From: an uncultured Alphaproteobacteria bacterium
Lineage (GTDB): Bacteria; Pseudomonadota; Alphaproteobacteria; UBA3830
Direction of reading: 5' to 3'
Assembly (NCBI GenBank): GCA_944390765.1
Contig: CALXQM010000010.1
Coordinates: 32,693 to 96,692, forward strand
Length of the DNA stretch: 64,000 nt
Shown here in pieces: positions 45,196 through 54,645 of the stretch. The first letter of the stretch is position 1. Every line of letters begins with the position of its first letter. The notes beneath the pieces were generated by a model. That model ran no database searches. It was not told the origin of the DNA and worked only from the letters and a program-made list of their open reading frames with translations. A program made the position numbers and the translations under genes.

Positions 45196-46032
45196 TTAAA
45201 TTGATTTTTTAAATACTATCACTCTTGGAATGTTTTGTAAGTCGTTAATTACATTTAGTATATCATACCCTTGTATGCTAAAAATTCTATTTATATCATT
45301 CAACTGATTAATTCCTATTTCTAAAATTACTATGCCACCATTAGGTATTAGCCATTGTTTCATTAGAGGAGCTAATTGTTTATAGGCTTCTAATCCAGAT
45401 TTGCCACCATCTAAAGCGATAAAAGGGTCATAATATTTTACATTGTTTTCTAACTTTTCTATATCAGAAGTTTTAATATATGGAGGGTTTGTTACTATTA
45501 AATTAAATTTTTTATCTGTATGAAAATTACTCCATTCAATTTGTTTTAGGCAAACATTAGATACACCTAGCTTTTTTTTATTAATTTCAGCAACTGCTAT
45601 AGCTTTATTACTAACATCTATGCCTAATCCTTGAGAATTAGGAAATTCTTTTGCTATACTTAGTGACAAACATCCACTTCCTGTCCCTATATCTAAGAAA
45701 TAAAAACTATCGTCTTTTGAAAATATATTTAGTACTGACTCTATTATTGTTTCACTTTCAGGACGAGGATCTAATACGTCCTTATTTACAAAAAATGAAT
45801 ATTTCCAAAATTTACGTTTACCTGTAATTTTTGAAACAGGTTCGCAAAGTTTCAATCTATTAATAAAAGAGGATAATTGTTTATATTCTTGATAATTTAA
45901 ATACAATTCTCCTTTTTCTAATATTATTTTCTCATATTCTATATTTTTTACATGAGAAGCCAATAAATATAGTTCTTTTAGAGAGCAATCTTGTGAATAT
46001 TGTTTTAATACATCTTTTAATTGTATAAGCAT
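45196..46032 (-). CDS. prmC: Release-factor glutamine methyltransferase
   Basis: SAM-dependent methylation of the GGQ glutamine of release factors. 278 aa: helical N-terminal RF-binding domain, EPVSKITGKRKFWKYSFFVN, DPRPESETIIE, SAM motif FLDIGTGSGCLSLSIA and the catalytic NPPY in VTNPPYIKTSD. It shares one base with the end of prfA, the gene for its substrate; this pairing is almost universal. Confidence 0.96.
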   Translation of the reverse strand: MLIQLKDVLKQYSQDCSLKELYLLASHVKNIEYEKIILEKGELYLNYQEYKQLSSFINRLKLCEPVSKITGKRKFWKYSFFVNKDVLDPRPESETIIESVLNIFSKDDSFYFLDIGTGSGCLSLSIAKEFPNSQGLGIDVSNKAIAVAEINKKKLGVSNVCLKQIEWSNFHTDKKFNLIVTNPPYIKTSDIEKLENNVKYYDPFIALDGGKSGLEAYKQLAPLMKQWLIPNGGIVILEIGINQLNDINRIFSIQGYDILNVINDLQNIPRVIVFKKSI

Positions 46033-47111
46033 TAATTTTCTTGAAAATTAGAAATTTTTTCTTCTTGATCAGCTTCGATTAAAGCATTAATTATTTCATC
46101 TAATCCTTCACCATCCATAACTTGCTGTATTTTATATAGTGTTAAATTAATACGGTGATCTGTAACTCTTCCTTGAGGAAAGTTATATGTACGTATCCGT
46201 TCTGAGCGATCTCCGGTTCCGATTTGTGAGCGTCTATCACTTGCCCTTTCAGCTTGTTTTTTTTGTCTTTCCATTTCAAAAAGTCTTGAACGTAGAATTT
46301 TCATTGCTTTTAAACGATTCATATGCTGAGAACGTTCATCTTGTTGATAGACAACTATTCCTGTCGGTATGTGTGTAATACGAACGGCACTTTCTGTTTT
46401 ATTTACATGTTGTCCTCCAGCACCGGATGCTCTCATGACGTCAATTTTTAAATCAGATTCATCAATTTTTACATCTATTTCTTCTGCTTCAGGCAAAACT
46501 GCTACTGTAGCAGTCGAGGTGTGAACCCTTCCACTTGATTCTGTTACTGGTACTCTTTGTACTCTATGAACCCCTGATTCAAATTTCAAAAAGGAAAAAA
46601 CCCCTTTTCCTGAGATATTAGCGGAGGCCTCTTTTATACTACCTATGCCTGACTCATTAGAGGATAATAATTCAAATTTCCAATGTCGTATTTCTGCATA
46701 TTTTTGATACATACGTAATAAATCAGCCGCAAATAATCCAGCTTCATCTCCGCCTGTACCTGCTCGAATCTCAATAATGGCATTTTTTTCATCAGCTACA
46801 TCTTTTGGAATTAACATGAGCTTTAATTCTCTCTCTAATTTTGGAATTTGGACTTTTAATTCCTCAATTTCTGTTTTTGCTAATTCTTTAAAATCATTAT
46901 CTACATCATTTGAATTTATAGTTGAAGTCAATATGCTTAATTCTTGTTTAGTTTTATTATACTTGTTTATTATATTAATAAATTCTTCTAACGTAGAAAA
47001 TTCTTTTGATATTTTTACATAATTTTCAGAATTACATACACTTTCTAACATTTGTGCTTTTAAAAACTCGTAGCGTTTAATAATTTTATCAAGCGTCGCT
47101 TCTAATGACAT
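46032..47111 (-). CDS. prfA: Peptide chain release factor 1
   Basis: Recognises UAA and UAG. The tripeptide anticodon is PVT in [17 protein letters not shown] (RF1-type PxT, against SPF in RF2) and the catalytic GGQ is in [15 protein letters not shown]. 359 aa, normal length. Between plsC and prmC, 10 bp after the plsC-side gene boundary. Confidence 0.97.
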   Translation of the reverse strand: MSLEATLDKIIKRYEFLKAQMLESVCNSENYVKISKEFSTLEEFINIINKYNKTKQELSILTSTINSNDVDNDFKELAKTEIEELKVQIPKLERELKLMLIPKDVADEKNAIIEIRAGTGGDEAGLFAADLLRMYQKYAEIRHWKFELLSSNESGIGSIKEASANISGKGVFSFLKFESGVHRVQRVPVTESSGRVHTSTATVAVLPEAEEIDVKIDESDLKIDVMRASGAGGQHVNKTESAVRITHIPTGIVVYQQDERSQHMNRLKAMKILRSRLFEMERQKKQAERASDRRSQIGTGDRSERIRTYNFPQGRVTDHRINLTLYKIQQVMDGEGLDEIINALIEADQEEKISNFQEN

Positions 47112-47121
47112 ATTTATATCC

Positions 47122-47820
47122 TTACATTTCTAATTGTTTTAATTCAGTGCAAAAAATATCATTAAGCTTATCCATAAATTCATCTTGAGATAAACCAGGA
47201 CGAATAGCTTCTATGAATTTTACAGTAATTATTCCTTGCTTTTTAATAAAGCTGTGTTTAGGCCAAAATTTACCGGAATCATGAATTACTGGAACAACAT
47301 AACAATTATTCTTTTTATAAAATAATGAAATTCCTCGTTTTAATGGTATATATTCACCCGGCTTTAATCTAGTGCCTTCTGGAAAAATAACAACCTGACT
47401 TCCATTATCTAGTGCTTGTGAAATTTTGCGAGATACCTCTATCAAAGATCTTACTTCATGACTTCTATCAACAAAAATGGATTGAACCCTTTTTGCTAAA
47501 TATCCAAATATAGGAATATTACCCAATTCTTTTTTTAATACAAACACTGGTCTTTCAAATAAACACATTAGTGCTAAAGTTTCCCACATAGATTCATGCC
47601 GTATTGCATATATTACTCGTCCGTTTATAATATTTTCTGGATTTTGAATATTAAATGAAATTCCCCCAACGTATTTCGTAATAAAATTAAACATTCGAGA
47701 AAAACAAAACCAGTATTGGTATATCAAAGGTATACTCATCCGTACAAACAAAATCCCAAACATTATAAAAATTATCATTGAGAAAAATAGAACGATGTTA
47801 AAAATAATGGATCTAAGCAC
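47122..47820 (-). CDS. plsC: 1-acyl-sn-glycerol-3-phosphate acyltransferase
   Basis: Makes phosphatidic acid at the inner membrane. 232 aa with an N-terminal membrane segment. The catalytic motif is HESMWE (HX4E rather than the usual HX4D), a form I associate with alphaproteobacterial PlsC; the FVDRS and FPEGTR motifs follow. It overlaps the preceding ydcF-like gene by 8 bp. Confidence 0.92.
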   Translation of the reverse strand: MLRSIIFNIVLFFSMIIFIMFGILFVRMSIPLIYQYWFCFSRMFNFITKYVGGISFNIQNPENIINGRVIYAIRHESMWETLALMCLFERPVFVLKKELGNIPIFGYLAKRVQSIFVDRSHEVRSLIEVSRKISQALDNGSQVVIFPEGTRLKPGEYIPLKRGISLFYKKNNCYVVPVIHDSGKFWPKHSFIKKQGIITVKFIEAIRPGLSQDEFMDKLNDIFCTELKQLEM

Positions 47821-48379
47821 GTGTTATTCCTTTGAATATGTCTATAAAATACATATAAATAACACAACAAAATTCTCTAAAACTTAGTAGTAAAAATCGA
47901 ATATTAAATTCCGACATGACCTTAACCGGATAAATTTTTAAATTTGGGTTTTCTTTTTTTATTTCATATAAACTCCTAATCATATGATAATCAGAAGTCA
48001 CGATAATTGCTTCATTAATTCCTAAATCCTCTGCAATTTCTCTTATTTCTCTAGCATTACCATAAGTATTTTTAGCTTTATATCCAAGAATTATACTAAC
48101 GTCACCAATATCTTGATTTTTGAAAATATCCATCAATGTTGTTGTTTTATATACACCTGAAATAAATAAATTTTTTGCTTTAAATTTATATATAGAATTC
48201 ATAGCAAGTTTTATACGATCTTTATCTCCCGTAAGTACTATAACATTATCACACCGAAAGTTATTAGGTAATTTATTCTCATGCCTAACATTAATTATAA
48301 AAAATACCCAACTTAAAATAAATAAAATTGCCAATATCAGAAAGATTCCGACGATTTTTTTAATCAACCCAATCTTCAT
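47813..48379 (-). CDS. YdcF/ElyC-like DUF218 membrane protein
   Basis: 188 aa: one N-terminal membrane segment (about 9-30) and a DUF218 domain in the periplasm. Family features: IVLTGDKDRIKLAMNSIYKF, a short NLFISG strand, AKNTYGNAREI (NT with acidic/basic neighbours) and IIVTSDYHMIRSLYE. ElyC in E. coli supports envelope integrity and lipid-carrier metabolism; YdcF binds SAM. Between ftsX (20-bp overlap) and plsC, so probably an envelope role. Confidence 0.85.
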   Translation of the reverse strand: MKIGLIKKIVGIFLILAILFILSWVFFIINVRHENKLPNNFRCDNVIVLTGDKDRIKLAMNSIYKFKAKNLFISGVYKTTTLMDIFKNQDIGDVSIILGYKAKNTYGNAREIREIAEDLGINEAIIVTSDYHMIRSLYEIKKENPNLKIYPVKVMSEFNIRFLLLSFREFCCVIYMYFIDIFKGITRA

Positions 48380-49247
48380 TTTTTAGAAAGTATCCAACTG
48401 TAGACTTTGAGGTCAACATGATAACAAAAACAATCATTGTCGGAACAATAATGCTTATTACTGAATATTGAATATTGATTATACTTAACCAATCATTATC
48501 GGTTATATATGTTATACCTAAAATAGTAAATAAACTTAGAATAATTGAAATGATAACCCCTTTCATACTTAAAGATAAATAATAGTTCATAAATTGAGAA
48601 GAAATATACTTATCATTTGCACCTATCAATTGCAAAATTTTTACAATATCATGATGTTCTTTTAATGTTTTCTTAGTAATTAATATAATTGTTGAACAAA
48701 CTGTCATTAAAATTAAAAATGATAATAAGATTGAAAACCCGCATAATCCTTTACTAAATTTAGAAATGGGATTATACCAATTAGAATGATCATGGATACG
48801 GACATCCGAAGATATTTTAGACAATTTAGCTGTTAAATTTAACAAATCTATTGTTACATTTTTGTCTATATCTACATCAAATAGAGTAGGGAAGGGGAAA
48901 TCATCGGGGATAGCTGTACCATATAGCCAAGGTTCTAAAATTTTTAAAAGATCTGCTTCCTTAATCTTACTAACGGATAAAACTCCTGGTACAGACTGTA
49001 CAATATTAATAACTTCAGTTTTCTGCTTATCAGTTAAAGTTTCAGTAATTCCATCTGTTTTCGAAGGAAATTCTATAGTTAATTTACCGCTTAAAGCGTT
49101 TCGCCAATCACTAGTTAATTGATATGTAAAAATTCCACTCATAAAAGTAATAGTAATACAATACATAAGGAACCCAAAAACAAAGACAATAAAACTATTT
49201 GTTTTATCACTTTTAAAATTGAAATCATATTTTGAAGTAAAGCTCAT
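48360..49247 (-). CDS. ftsX: Cell-division ABC transporter permease FtsX
   Basis: 295 aa, four membrane segments: one N-terminal (FIVFVFGFLMYCITITF) and three after about residue 165, with a periplasmic domain between, as in FtsX. The region VLSVSKIKEADLLKILEPWL is typical. With FtsE it relays cytoplasmic ATP hydrolysis to septal peptidoglycan hydrolases. Follows ftsE after 1 bp. Sequence diverged, identification rests on topology and the ftsE pairing. Confidence 0.9.
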   Translation of the reverse strand: MSFTSKYDFNFKSDKTNSFIVFVFGFLMYCITITFMSGIFTYQLTSDWRNALSGKLTIEFPSKTDGITETLTDKQKTEVINIVQSVPGVLSVSKIKEADLLKILEPWLYGTAIPDDFPFPTLFDVDIDKNVTIDLLNLTAKLSKISSDVRIHDHSNWYNPISKFSKGLCGFSILLSFLILMTVCSTIILITKKTLKEHHDIVKILQLIGANDKYISSQFMNYYLSLSMKGVIISIILSLFTILGITYITDNDWLSIINIQYSVISIIVPTMIVFVIMLTSKSTVGYFLKNEDWVD

Positions 49248-49248
49248 A

Positions 49249-49941
49249 TTAACCTCCTCTATAATGATTTCTCAAAATAATTTGGCTATTCTCAATAGCT
49301 AGCTCAGAAAAGTTGAATCTATCAAAGAATTGTCTATAATGAGTAGCAACAATTACGCAAGTACCCATCTTATGCATTCCATAAAACAATCCCATGAGCT
49401 TATTTGCTATTTTTTCATCTACATTCCCTGTAGGTTCATCTGCTAAAATAATATCTGGACGTGTAATGACAGCTCTTGCAATCGCAACTCGTTGTTTTTG
49501 TCCCCCTGATAACTGTTCAGGAAAAGCATTAAAACAATTTCCTAATCCTACCCAATCTAAAATTTCTTTAGCCTGTTTTTCTCTAGATTTTTTCGGTTCC
49601 AGACGTACTTTTAAAGGTAATGCGACATTCTCTAATACGGTAAGATGGTTGAGTAGATTATAATCTTGGAATACTACACCTATTTTTTGACGGGTTTCAC
49701 AAATATCATTTTTGGTTAACTCAAATACATCTTTTCCGAAAATTTTTAACTGACCTGATATAGGTTTTAGTCCCAAGTAAAGCATTTTAATAAATGTACT
49801 TTTACCTGCTCCACTTGCTCCGGTTAAAAAATAGAAAGACTTTCTCTTAAGATTTAAAGTTATACCATTTAAAATAGGAACCCCACTTCCGTAATTTACT
49901 ATAACTTGATTTAATGAAATGATAGTTCCATCCTGTTGCAT
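49249..49941 (-). CDS. ftsE: Cell-division ABC transporter ATP-binding protein FtsE
   Basis: 230 aa ABC ATPase. Walker [11 protein letters not shown]-loop VFQDYNLL, signature [14 protein letters not shown], Walker [11 protein letters not shown] and switch His in [14 protein letters not shown] lies 7 nt before the ATG. First gene of ftsE-ftsX-ydcF-like-plsC-prfA-prmC. Confidence 0.95.
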   Translation of the reverse strand: MQQDGTIISLNQVIVNYGSGVPILNGITLNLKRKSFYFLTGASGAGKSTFIKMLYLGLKPISGQLKIFGKDVFELTKNDICETRQKIGVVFQDYNLLNHLTVLENVALPLKVRLEPKKSREKQAKEILDWVGLGNCFNAFPEQLSGGQKQRVAIARAVITRPDIILADEPTGNVDEKIANKLMGLFYGMHKMGTCVIVATHYRQFFDRFNFSELAIENSQIILRNHYRGG

Positions 49942-50306
49942 TATAACTCCAACTAGAAATGCATTAATTATATCATAATAAGTATATCTTGCACAGGATA
50001 TTAATTACAAAATGAGCTATAAAATAGAGAGAAGCGAAAGGACGTGAAACTATTTTAATCTTCTTCGCTATTGTGAAGATTAAAGTGACGTAGCAATCTA
50101 ATGTGTTTATTAGATAAAAGTTAATAGAAAACCTTAAAAAAACAACGGAGGAACTGGGTTAAAGTGGAACATACGACAGTTCCATAAGATATCAATTATT
50201 GAATTTGAAAAATGCGATTTTGGCATCTTTGAAAGAATAAAACATATGAAGATACAAATGCTACTAGGATAAAGCAATTATTTAGATACTGAAGCATTGA
50301 GTGTGA

Positions 50307-50342
50307 ATAGATTCTTGTTCACTTCGTTCTCTCAGAATGACG
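50307..50342 (+). repeat. Degenerate right half of MITE-like element
   Basis: ATAGATTCTTGTTCACTTCG, then TTCTCTCAGAATGACG. Confidence 0.5.
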
Positions 50343-50441
50343 CTAAAAGGCGTTGATACGTAATTCTTATACTCGCTCAGAATGATGAGGATAAGGTGTA
50401 TTTTCTCTCAGAATATGGTGTAGGCTTCACATCTTCCGCTT

Positions 50442-50518
50442 ATTACGTGGCAATCCATAGTGACTTTAAAATGCTTATGTAAAAGAAGTAAGTGAAGAAT
50501 AGATTCCCACGCTCATCT
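50442..50518 (+). repeat. Degenerate MITE-like element
   Basis: Begins with TTACGTGGCAATCCATAG and ends ATAGATTCCCACGCTCATCT, so both halves are recognisable in order, but the outer inverted-repeat ends are lost. Confidence 0.45.
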
Positions 50519-50618
50519 TATTGGTAATTCAAACATTCAAGCAGATTTATCATGAACAATACATAATAAATCTGTTTTCTATAATAAAAAATAAATATTC
50601 TTAATCTAGGAATTTATA

Positions 50619-51059
50619 TTAGTGAATTCTAGATTTTATAAAATTAAAAGCCTCTTTAACATCCATAGCAGAATCGTAATGTTCTCCCCATGCTTCTTCT
50701 AAAGTTGCTTTTAATAAGTCAAAATCTTGTTGTGAAATTGATTCATTATACGATCTTAACATAGATTGTACAACAAAGATATGCCCTCCTTTACAAGCCA
50801 ATCTTAGGGCAGATTCGTCCAAGCCATGGATGTCGAACAACATATTAGGAGACACAAATCTAAATACATGTTCATATATATCTGCTAATGCATGTACGCC
50901 TGCTGATTTTGCTTGTAACAATTGAGCAAAACTCTCCGATTTAACATTATTTTGAAACATATAAGGTGCGTGCACGCCTGCTTGTTCACCTGCCATAGCA
51001 TGGCTACTTAGCGGTAAAAAACATAAACAGCTAACAGCTATTAGTTTTAATATTTTCAT
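50619..51059 (-). CDS. Small secreted protein with ankyrin-like C-terminal segment
   Basis: 146 aa from ATG 51059, 7 nt after AGGAG; an in-frame ATG 24 bp upstream lacks a ribosome site and would spoil the signal peptide. MKILKLIAVSCLCFLPLSSH then AMA is a good cleavable signal. After a linker, DESALRLACKGGHIFVVQSM looks like one ankyrin repeat (A-L-R-L-A-C-x-G-H-x-x-V-V), flanked by weaker helical pairs. Secreted ankyrin proteins are frequent candidate effectors in host-associated alphaproteobacteria; that role is inference. It sits alone between the ftsE operon gap and ftsW. Confidence 0.65.
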   Translation of the reverse strand: MKILKLIAVSCLCFLPLSSHAMAGEQAGVHAPYMFQNNVKSESFAQLLQAKSAGVHALADIYEHVFRFVSPNMLFDIHGLDESALRLACKGGHIFVVQSMLRSYNESISQQDFDLLKATLEEAWGEHYDSAMDVKEAFNFIKSRIH

Positions 51060-51128
51060 ATCTTTTCTCCTAAATTTTAACAATTATCTTAATATTATAT
51101 CATAATAACATAAAAAGTCAAATTTCTA

Positions 51129-52259
51129 CTAATCATCTATACTCATTTCATCAATTGACTCTTTGCGGTTAAAGGCTAGAATTAATCCTACTACAATACT
51201 AATTGCTATCATCGATGATCCTCCGTAACTCATAAAAGGCAGAGTCATTCCTTTAGTTGGGATAAGATGAAGAGTAGAAGCCATATTAATAAAAGACTGT
51301 AATCCAAATTGCGATAGTAATCCTACAGAAGAAAACAAGGCAAACAAATTGTTTTCTCTTAATGCTCTATGGGTTCCATAAATTACAATAAATCCTATTA
51401 ATAAAACTACAAATACGCATATAAAAAAACCAAATTCTTCACCTAAAACAGCAAAAATAAAATCAGCATGAGCATCAGGAATGTGTTTTTTTACTATGCC
51501 TTCTCCGGGACCAACTCCAAATAACCCACCTCTGCTAAAGGCCTCAAGAGATCTATCAATTTGATAATGATCTCCTGTTGCTGGATCCAAAAATTTATTA
51601 ATACGAGATGTAACGTGAGGTAAAAACAAATAAGCTACACCTAAACTTAAAATTCCTAGAACAAAAGAGGCAATGACAAAAAAAATAGGCAATCCATTTA
51701 AAAAAAGCTGTATTCCGAAAATTGCTGTTGTAACAAACAACATTCCTATATCAGGTTGTAAAATTAAAATAACAGCAAATAATAAATATAGAAATATACT
51801 TATTCCTGTTCCTTTGAGCTGTAAATTTTTATGATTTTCTGACAACATCCAAGCAATTAAAATTGTTAAAGCTGGTTTACAAAACTCAGAAGGTTGTATA
51901 GAAAAGCCTAATATTGAAATCCAACGTTTAGCTCCTTTTATTTCTGTTCCTAAAAATAAAGTTAACAAAGCTAAAAATAATGCTACAAAAAATAAAATTA
52001 AAGAAAATTTTTTTATATCTTTATAAGATAAGTTGGAAGTAAAAAATATTATTAGTAATGACGGGATAATATATAACAGATGTCTTTTTAAGAAATAAAA
52101 TTTATCTATACCTATATGGGTTGCAACCATTGGAGTTGCTGCCATAGCTAAAAATACTCCAATGACCATCATTAGTATAAAACAAAAAAGTAATGGTCTA
52201 TTTACTGTCCACCACCATTTGCTTATTAAATTATCACTGGCTCTTGAAATATTTAACAC
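51129..52259 (-). CDS. ftsW: Septal peptidoglycan glycosyltransferase FtsW
   Basis: SEDS-family membrane enzyme polymerising lipid II with FtsI. 376 aa, about ten membrane segments. GAKRWISILGFSIQPSEFCK, LQPDIGMLF, RINKFLDP.TGDHYQIDRSL, AFSRGGLFGVGPGEG with KHIPDAHADFIFAVLGEEFG, and GMTLPFMSYGGSSM are conserved. The start shares one base with the murD stop. Last gene of the cluster: murG and murC, which usually follow, are absent. Confidence 0.96.
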   Translation of the reverse strand: MLNISRASDNLISKWWWTVNRPLLFCFILMMVIGVFLAMAATPMVATHIGIDKFYFLKRHLLYIIPSLLIIFFTSNLSYKDIKKFSLILFFVALFLALLTLFLGTEIKGAKRWISILGFSIQPSEFCKPALTILIAWMLSENHKNLQLKGTGISIFLYLLFAVILILQPDIGMLFVTTAIFGIQLFLNGLPIFFVIASFVLGILSLGVAYLFLPHVTSRINKFLDPATGDHYQIDRSLEAFSRGGLFGVGPGEGIVKKHIPDAHADFIFAVLGEEFGFFICVFVVLLIGFIVIYGTHRALRENNLFALFSSVGLLSQFGLQSFINMASTLHLIPTKGMTLPFMSYGGSSMIAISIVVGLILAFNRKESIDEMSIDD

Positions 52260-53575
52260 TATAATTTCCTCACTAATTCTTTAAATTTTTCTCCACGTTC
52301 TTCAAAACTATTAAACTGATCAAAGCTAGCACACGCTGGAGAAAGTAATACAATATCTCCATTTTTGGCTATATCATATGCAAAATTAACGGCTTTTTCT
52401 AAATTATATACAATTTCATTTTTTACGTTATAGCTTTCTAAAAGATGATGCCAATTTTTCGCGGCTTCACCAATTAAAAGGGCATTTTTTATCTTTGAAA
52501 AATAAGGAGCTAAACTGATAATACCTTCTTCCTTTGGGCGTCCTCCTAGAATCCAGATTATATTATTAAATCTTTTCAATGCTTGCTCTGCGGAATCTGC
52601 ATTGGTAGCTTTACTATCATTAATATAAGTAACTCCTTTGATAATTTTTACTAACTCCTGCCTATGTTCAAGATTTTTAAAACTAAATAGTTTTTCTACA
52701 AAATTTTCCTTAGAAATATTACACACTCTAGAGGCTGCATATGCTGCTGCGATATTTTGGCGATTATGATCTCCATCTAAAATGTTATATTTTTCACAAA
52801 CTATAGATTCTTTACCAAAATAGTTATCTATCAGCTTATCATCTTTCCAGCCGACTCCATTATTAGGAACTTTCTTCCCTGAAATTTGTATAACTGTCGG
52901 ATAATTTACAAAATCTAGAATATGTCGACAATATTCATCATCTACACCTATGATAGCGGTTGAATTGTTTTTTGCATTTGCGAAAATTTTTTGTTTAGCA
53001 GAAATATAACCATTTATTCCTCCGTGTCTGGAAATATGATCAGGTGTTATATTTAATAGAATTGAAATATCGAAACCTAAAATATTGCAAGCTTCTAATT
53101 GATATGATGATAATTCTAAAATATAAAAATCAGCATTGTTATTTAATGATAATGCGGGTTTTCCGAAATTTCCTCCAATTTCTGCAGATTTTTCATTAAA
53201 TTTTAATATATGATAAATAAGGGCTGTCGTTGTAGATTTTCCATTAGTTCCGGTAATGGCTACAATTTTTGAGTTTATATGCTGTTGAAAAACGTCAATA
53301 TCATTTATAACAGGAATAGAATATTTTCTGGCCAATTTAACAGCTATATTTGTTCCCCACCAAAGATGAATTCCTGGACTGACAATAAGCGCATCTAAAT
53401 TTGTCCAATCTACATCATTTATAGACGTATAAAATTCATTATTTATAACATTATCATCTAAAATATAAATATTTTTAACTTGTATATTTAATAAAGCATC
53501 TACAATAGATTTTCCTGTTTTTCCATAACCTACAATGGCAATATTTTTATTTTTATATAAATCAACTGATATCAT
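52259..53575 (-). CDS. murD: UDP-N-acetylmuramoyl-L-alanine--D-glutamate ligase
   Basis: Adds D-Glu to the peptidoglycan precursor. Start chosen at ATG 53575, which overlaps the mraY stop (ATGA) and gives MISVDLYKNKNIAIVGYGKT; a longer frame upstream runs inside mraY. The Mur-ligase ATP site is VAITGTNGKSTTTALIY, then LELSSYQLE, NITPDHISRHG, LEHRQELV and NDSKATNADSAEQAL. About 438 aa, normal. Confidence 0.96.
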   Translation of the reverse strand: MISVDLYKNKNIAIVGYGKTGKSIVDALLNIQVKNIYILDDNVINNEFYTSINDVDWTNLDALIVSPGIHLWWGTNIAVKLARKYSIPVINDIDVFQQHINSKIVAITGTNGKSTTTALIYHILKFNEKSAEIGGNFGKPALSLNNNADFYILELSSYQLEACNILGFDISILLNITPDHISRHGGINGYISAKQKIFANAKNNSTAIIGVDDEYCRHILDFVNYPTVIQISGKKVPNNGVGWKDDKLIDNYFGKESIVCEKYNILDGDHNRQNIAAAYAASRVCNISKENFVEKLFSFKNLEHRQELVKIIKGVTYINDSKATNADSAEQALKRFNNIIWILGGRPKEEGIISLAPYFSKIKNALLIGEAAKNWHHLLESYNVKNEIVYNLEKAVNFAYDIAKNGDIVLLSPACASFDQFNSFEERGEKFKELVRKL

Positions 53576-54645
53576 CTTAACTTTAATGTAGCTAAACCGA
53601 TTAATGCAAAAACTATGGAAATAATCCAAAATCTAATAACAACAGTAGATTCTGACCAGCCTTTTTTTTCAAAATGATGATGAATAGGTGCCATTAAAAA
53701 AATTCTTTTTCCCGTTATTTTAAAATAGCTAACTTGTAATATTACTGATATAGCTTCTATCACAAATAGTCCTCCTATTATAGCTAATGCAAACTCATGC
53801 TTAATAATAACACTAACTCCACCTAATGCACCACCAATCGCCAGAGATCCCGTATCACCCATAAAAATCTTTGCTGGAGGAGCATTATACCATAAGAATC
53901 CTAAACAAGCTCCTATTAAAGCCCCACAAAAAATACTTAATTCTCCAGACATAGGAACATAGAATATCTGTAAATAATTTGCAAAAACAAAATGCCCCGT
54001 AATATATGACATAATACCCAAACAAAATGCTACTATCATTGATGGGAAAGTGGCTAAACCATCTAAACCATCTGTTAAATTAACGGCATTAGAACTACCT
54101 ACAATAACAAATGTGGTAAATATTATCAGAAACACACTACTGTTAATGGTAAAATTTTTGAAAAATGGAAAAGTTAAGTGTCCCGCAATATCTTGAGTAC
54201 GTAGCTGTTCAACCAAAAAAGAAAAAATCAATCCACAAATAATTTGAACAAAAAGTTTTTGCTTACCGCATAATCCCTTAGAATTTTTATATTTTGTTTT
54301 AAAATAATCATCAACAAATCCAAGCAAAGAATAAACAAAAGTTAAGCCTAAAATCAATAAAAGGTAATCATTATGAATATCTCCCCAAAGTAATGAAGAT
54401 AATATTGTTGACGCAATAATAATTGCGCCTCCCATAGTAGGTGTACCTTGTTTATATAAAACATGAGTCTCAGGCCCATCTTTTCTAATTGGTTGATTTC
54501 GTTTAAAATGCTTAATAAAAATAGGATAAATGAAAAAACTAAAGATTAATGCTGTTAATAATGAACAAACTGTTCGAAATGTTATATATCTAAGTAAATT
54601 AGTTCCTGTTATAAAATTTATGTAAGGGAATAAACTATAGAGCAT
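53572..54645 (-). CDS. mraY: Phospho-N-acetylmuramoyl-pentapeptide transferase
   Basis: Makes lipid I on undecaprenyl phosphate. 357 aa with ten membrane segments. HVLYKQGTPTMGGAIII, GFVDDYFK.. (catalytic Asp), AVNLTDGLDGLA, FLWYNAPPAKIFMGDTGSLA and MAPIHHHFEKKGWSE are all present. Overlaps murF upstream by 11 bp and murD downstream by 4 bp. Confidence 0.97.
   Translation of the reverse strand: MLYSLFPYINFITGTNLLRYITFRTVCSLLTALIFSFFIYPIFIKHFKRNQPIRKDGPETHVLYKQGTPTMGGAIIIASTILSSLLWGDIHNDYLLLILGLTFVYSLLGFVDDYFKTKYKNSKGLCGKQKLFVQIICGLIFSFLVEQLRTQDIAGHLTFPFFKNFTINSSVFLIIFTTFVIVGSSNAVNLTDGLDGLATFPSMIVAFCLGIMSYITGHFVFANYLQIFYVPMSGELSIFCGALIGACLGFLWYNAPPAKIFMGDTGSLAIGGALGGVSVIIKHEFALAIIGGLFVIEAISVILQVSYFKITGKRIFLMAPIHHHFEKKGWSESTVVIRFWIISIVFALIGLATLKLR

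Larger units (their letters stand above)
49942..50618. other. Gap with decayed repeats
   Basis: 677 bp without a gene. Decayed repeat fragments lie at 50307-50342 and 50442-50518, with more TCTCAGAATGA-type words near 50360-50415. The first 300 bp show nothing recognisable. Confidence 0.6.
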
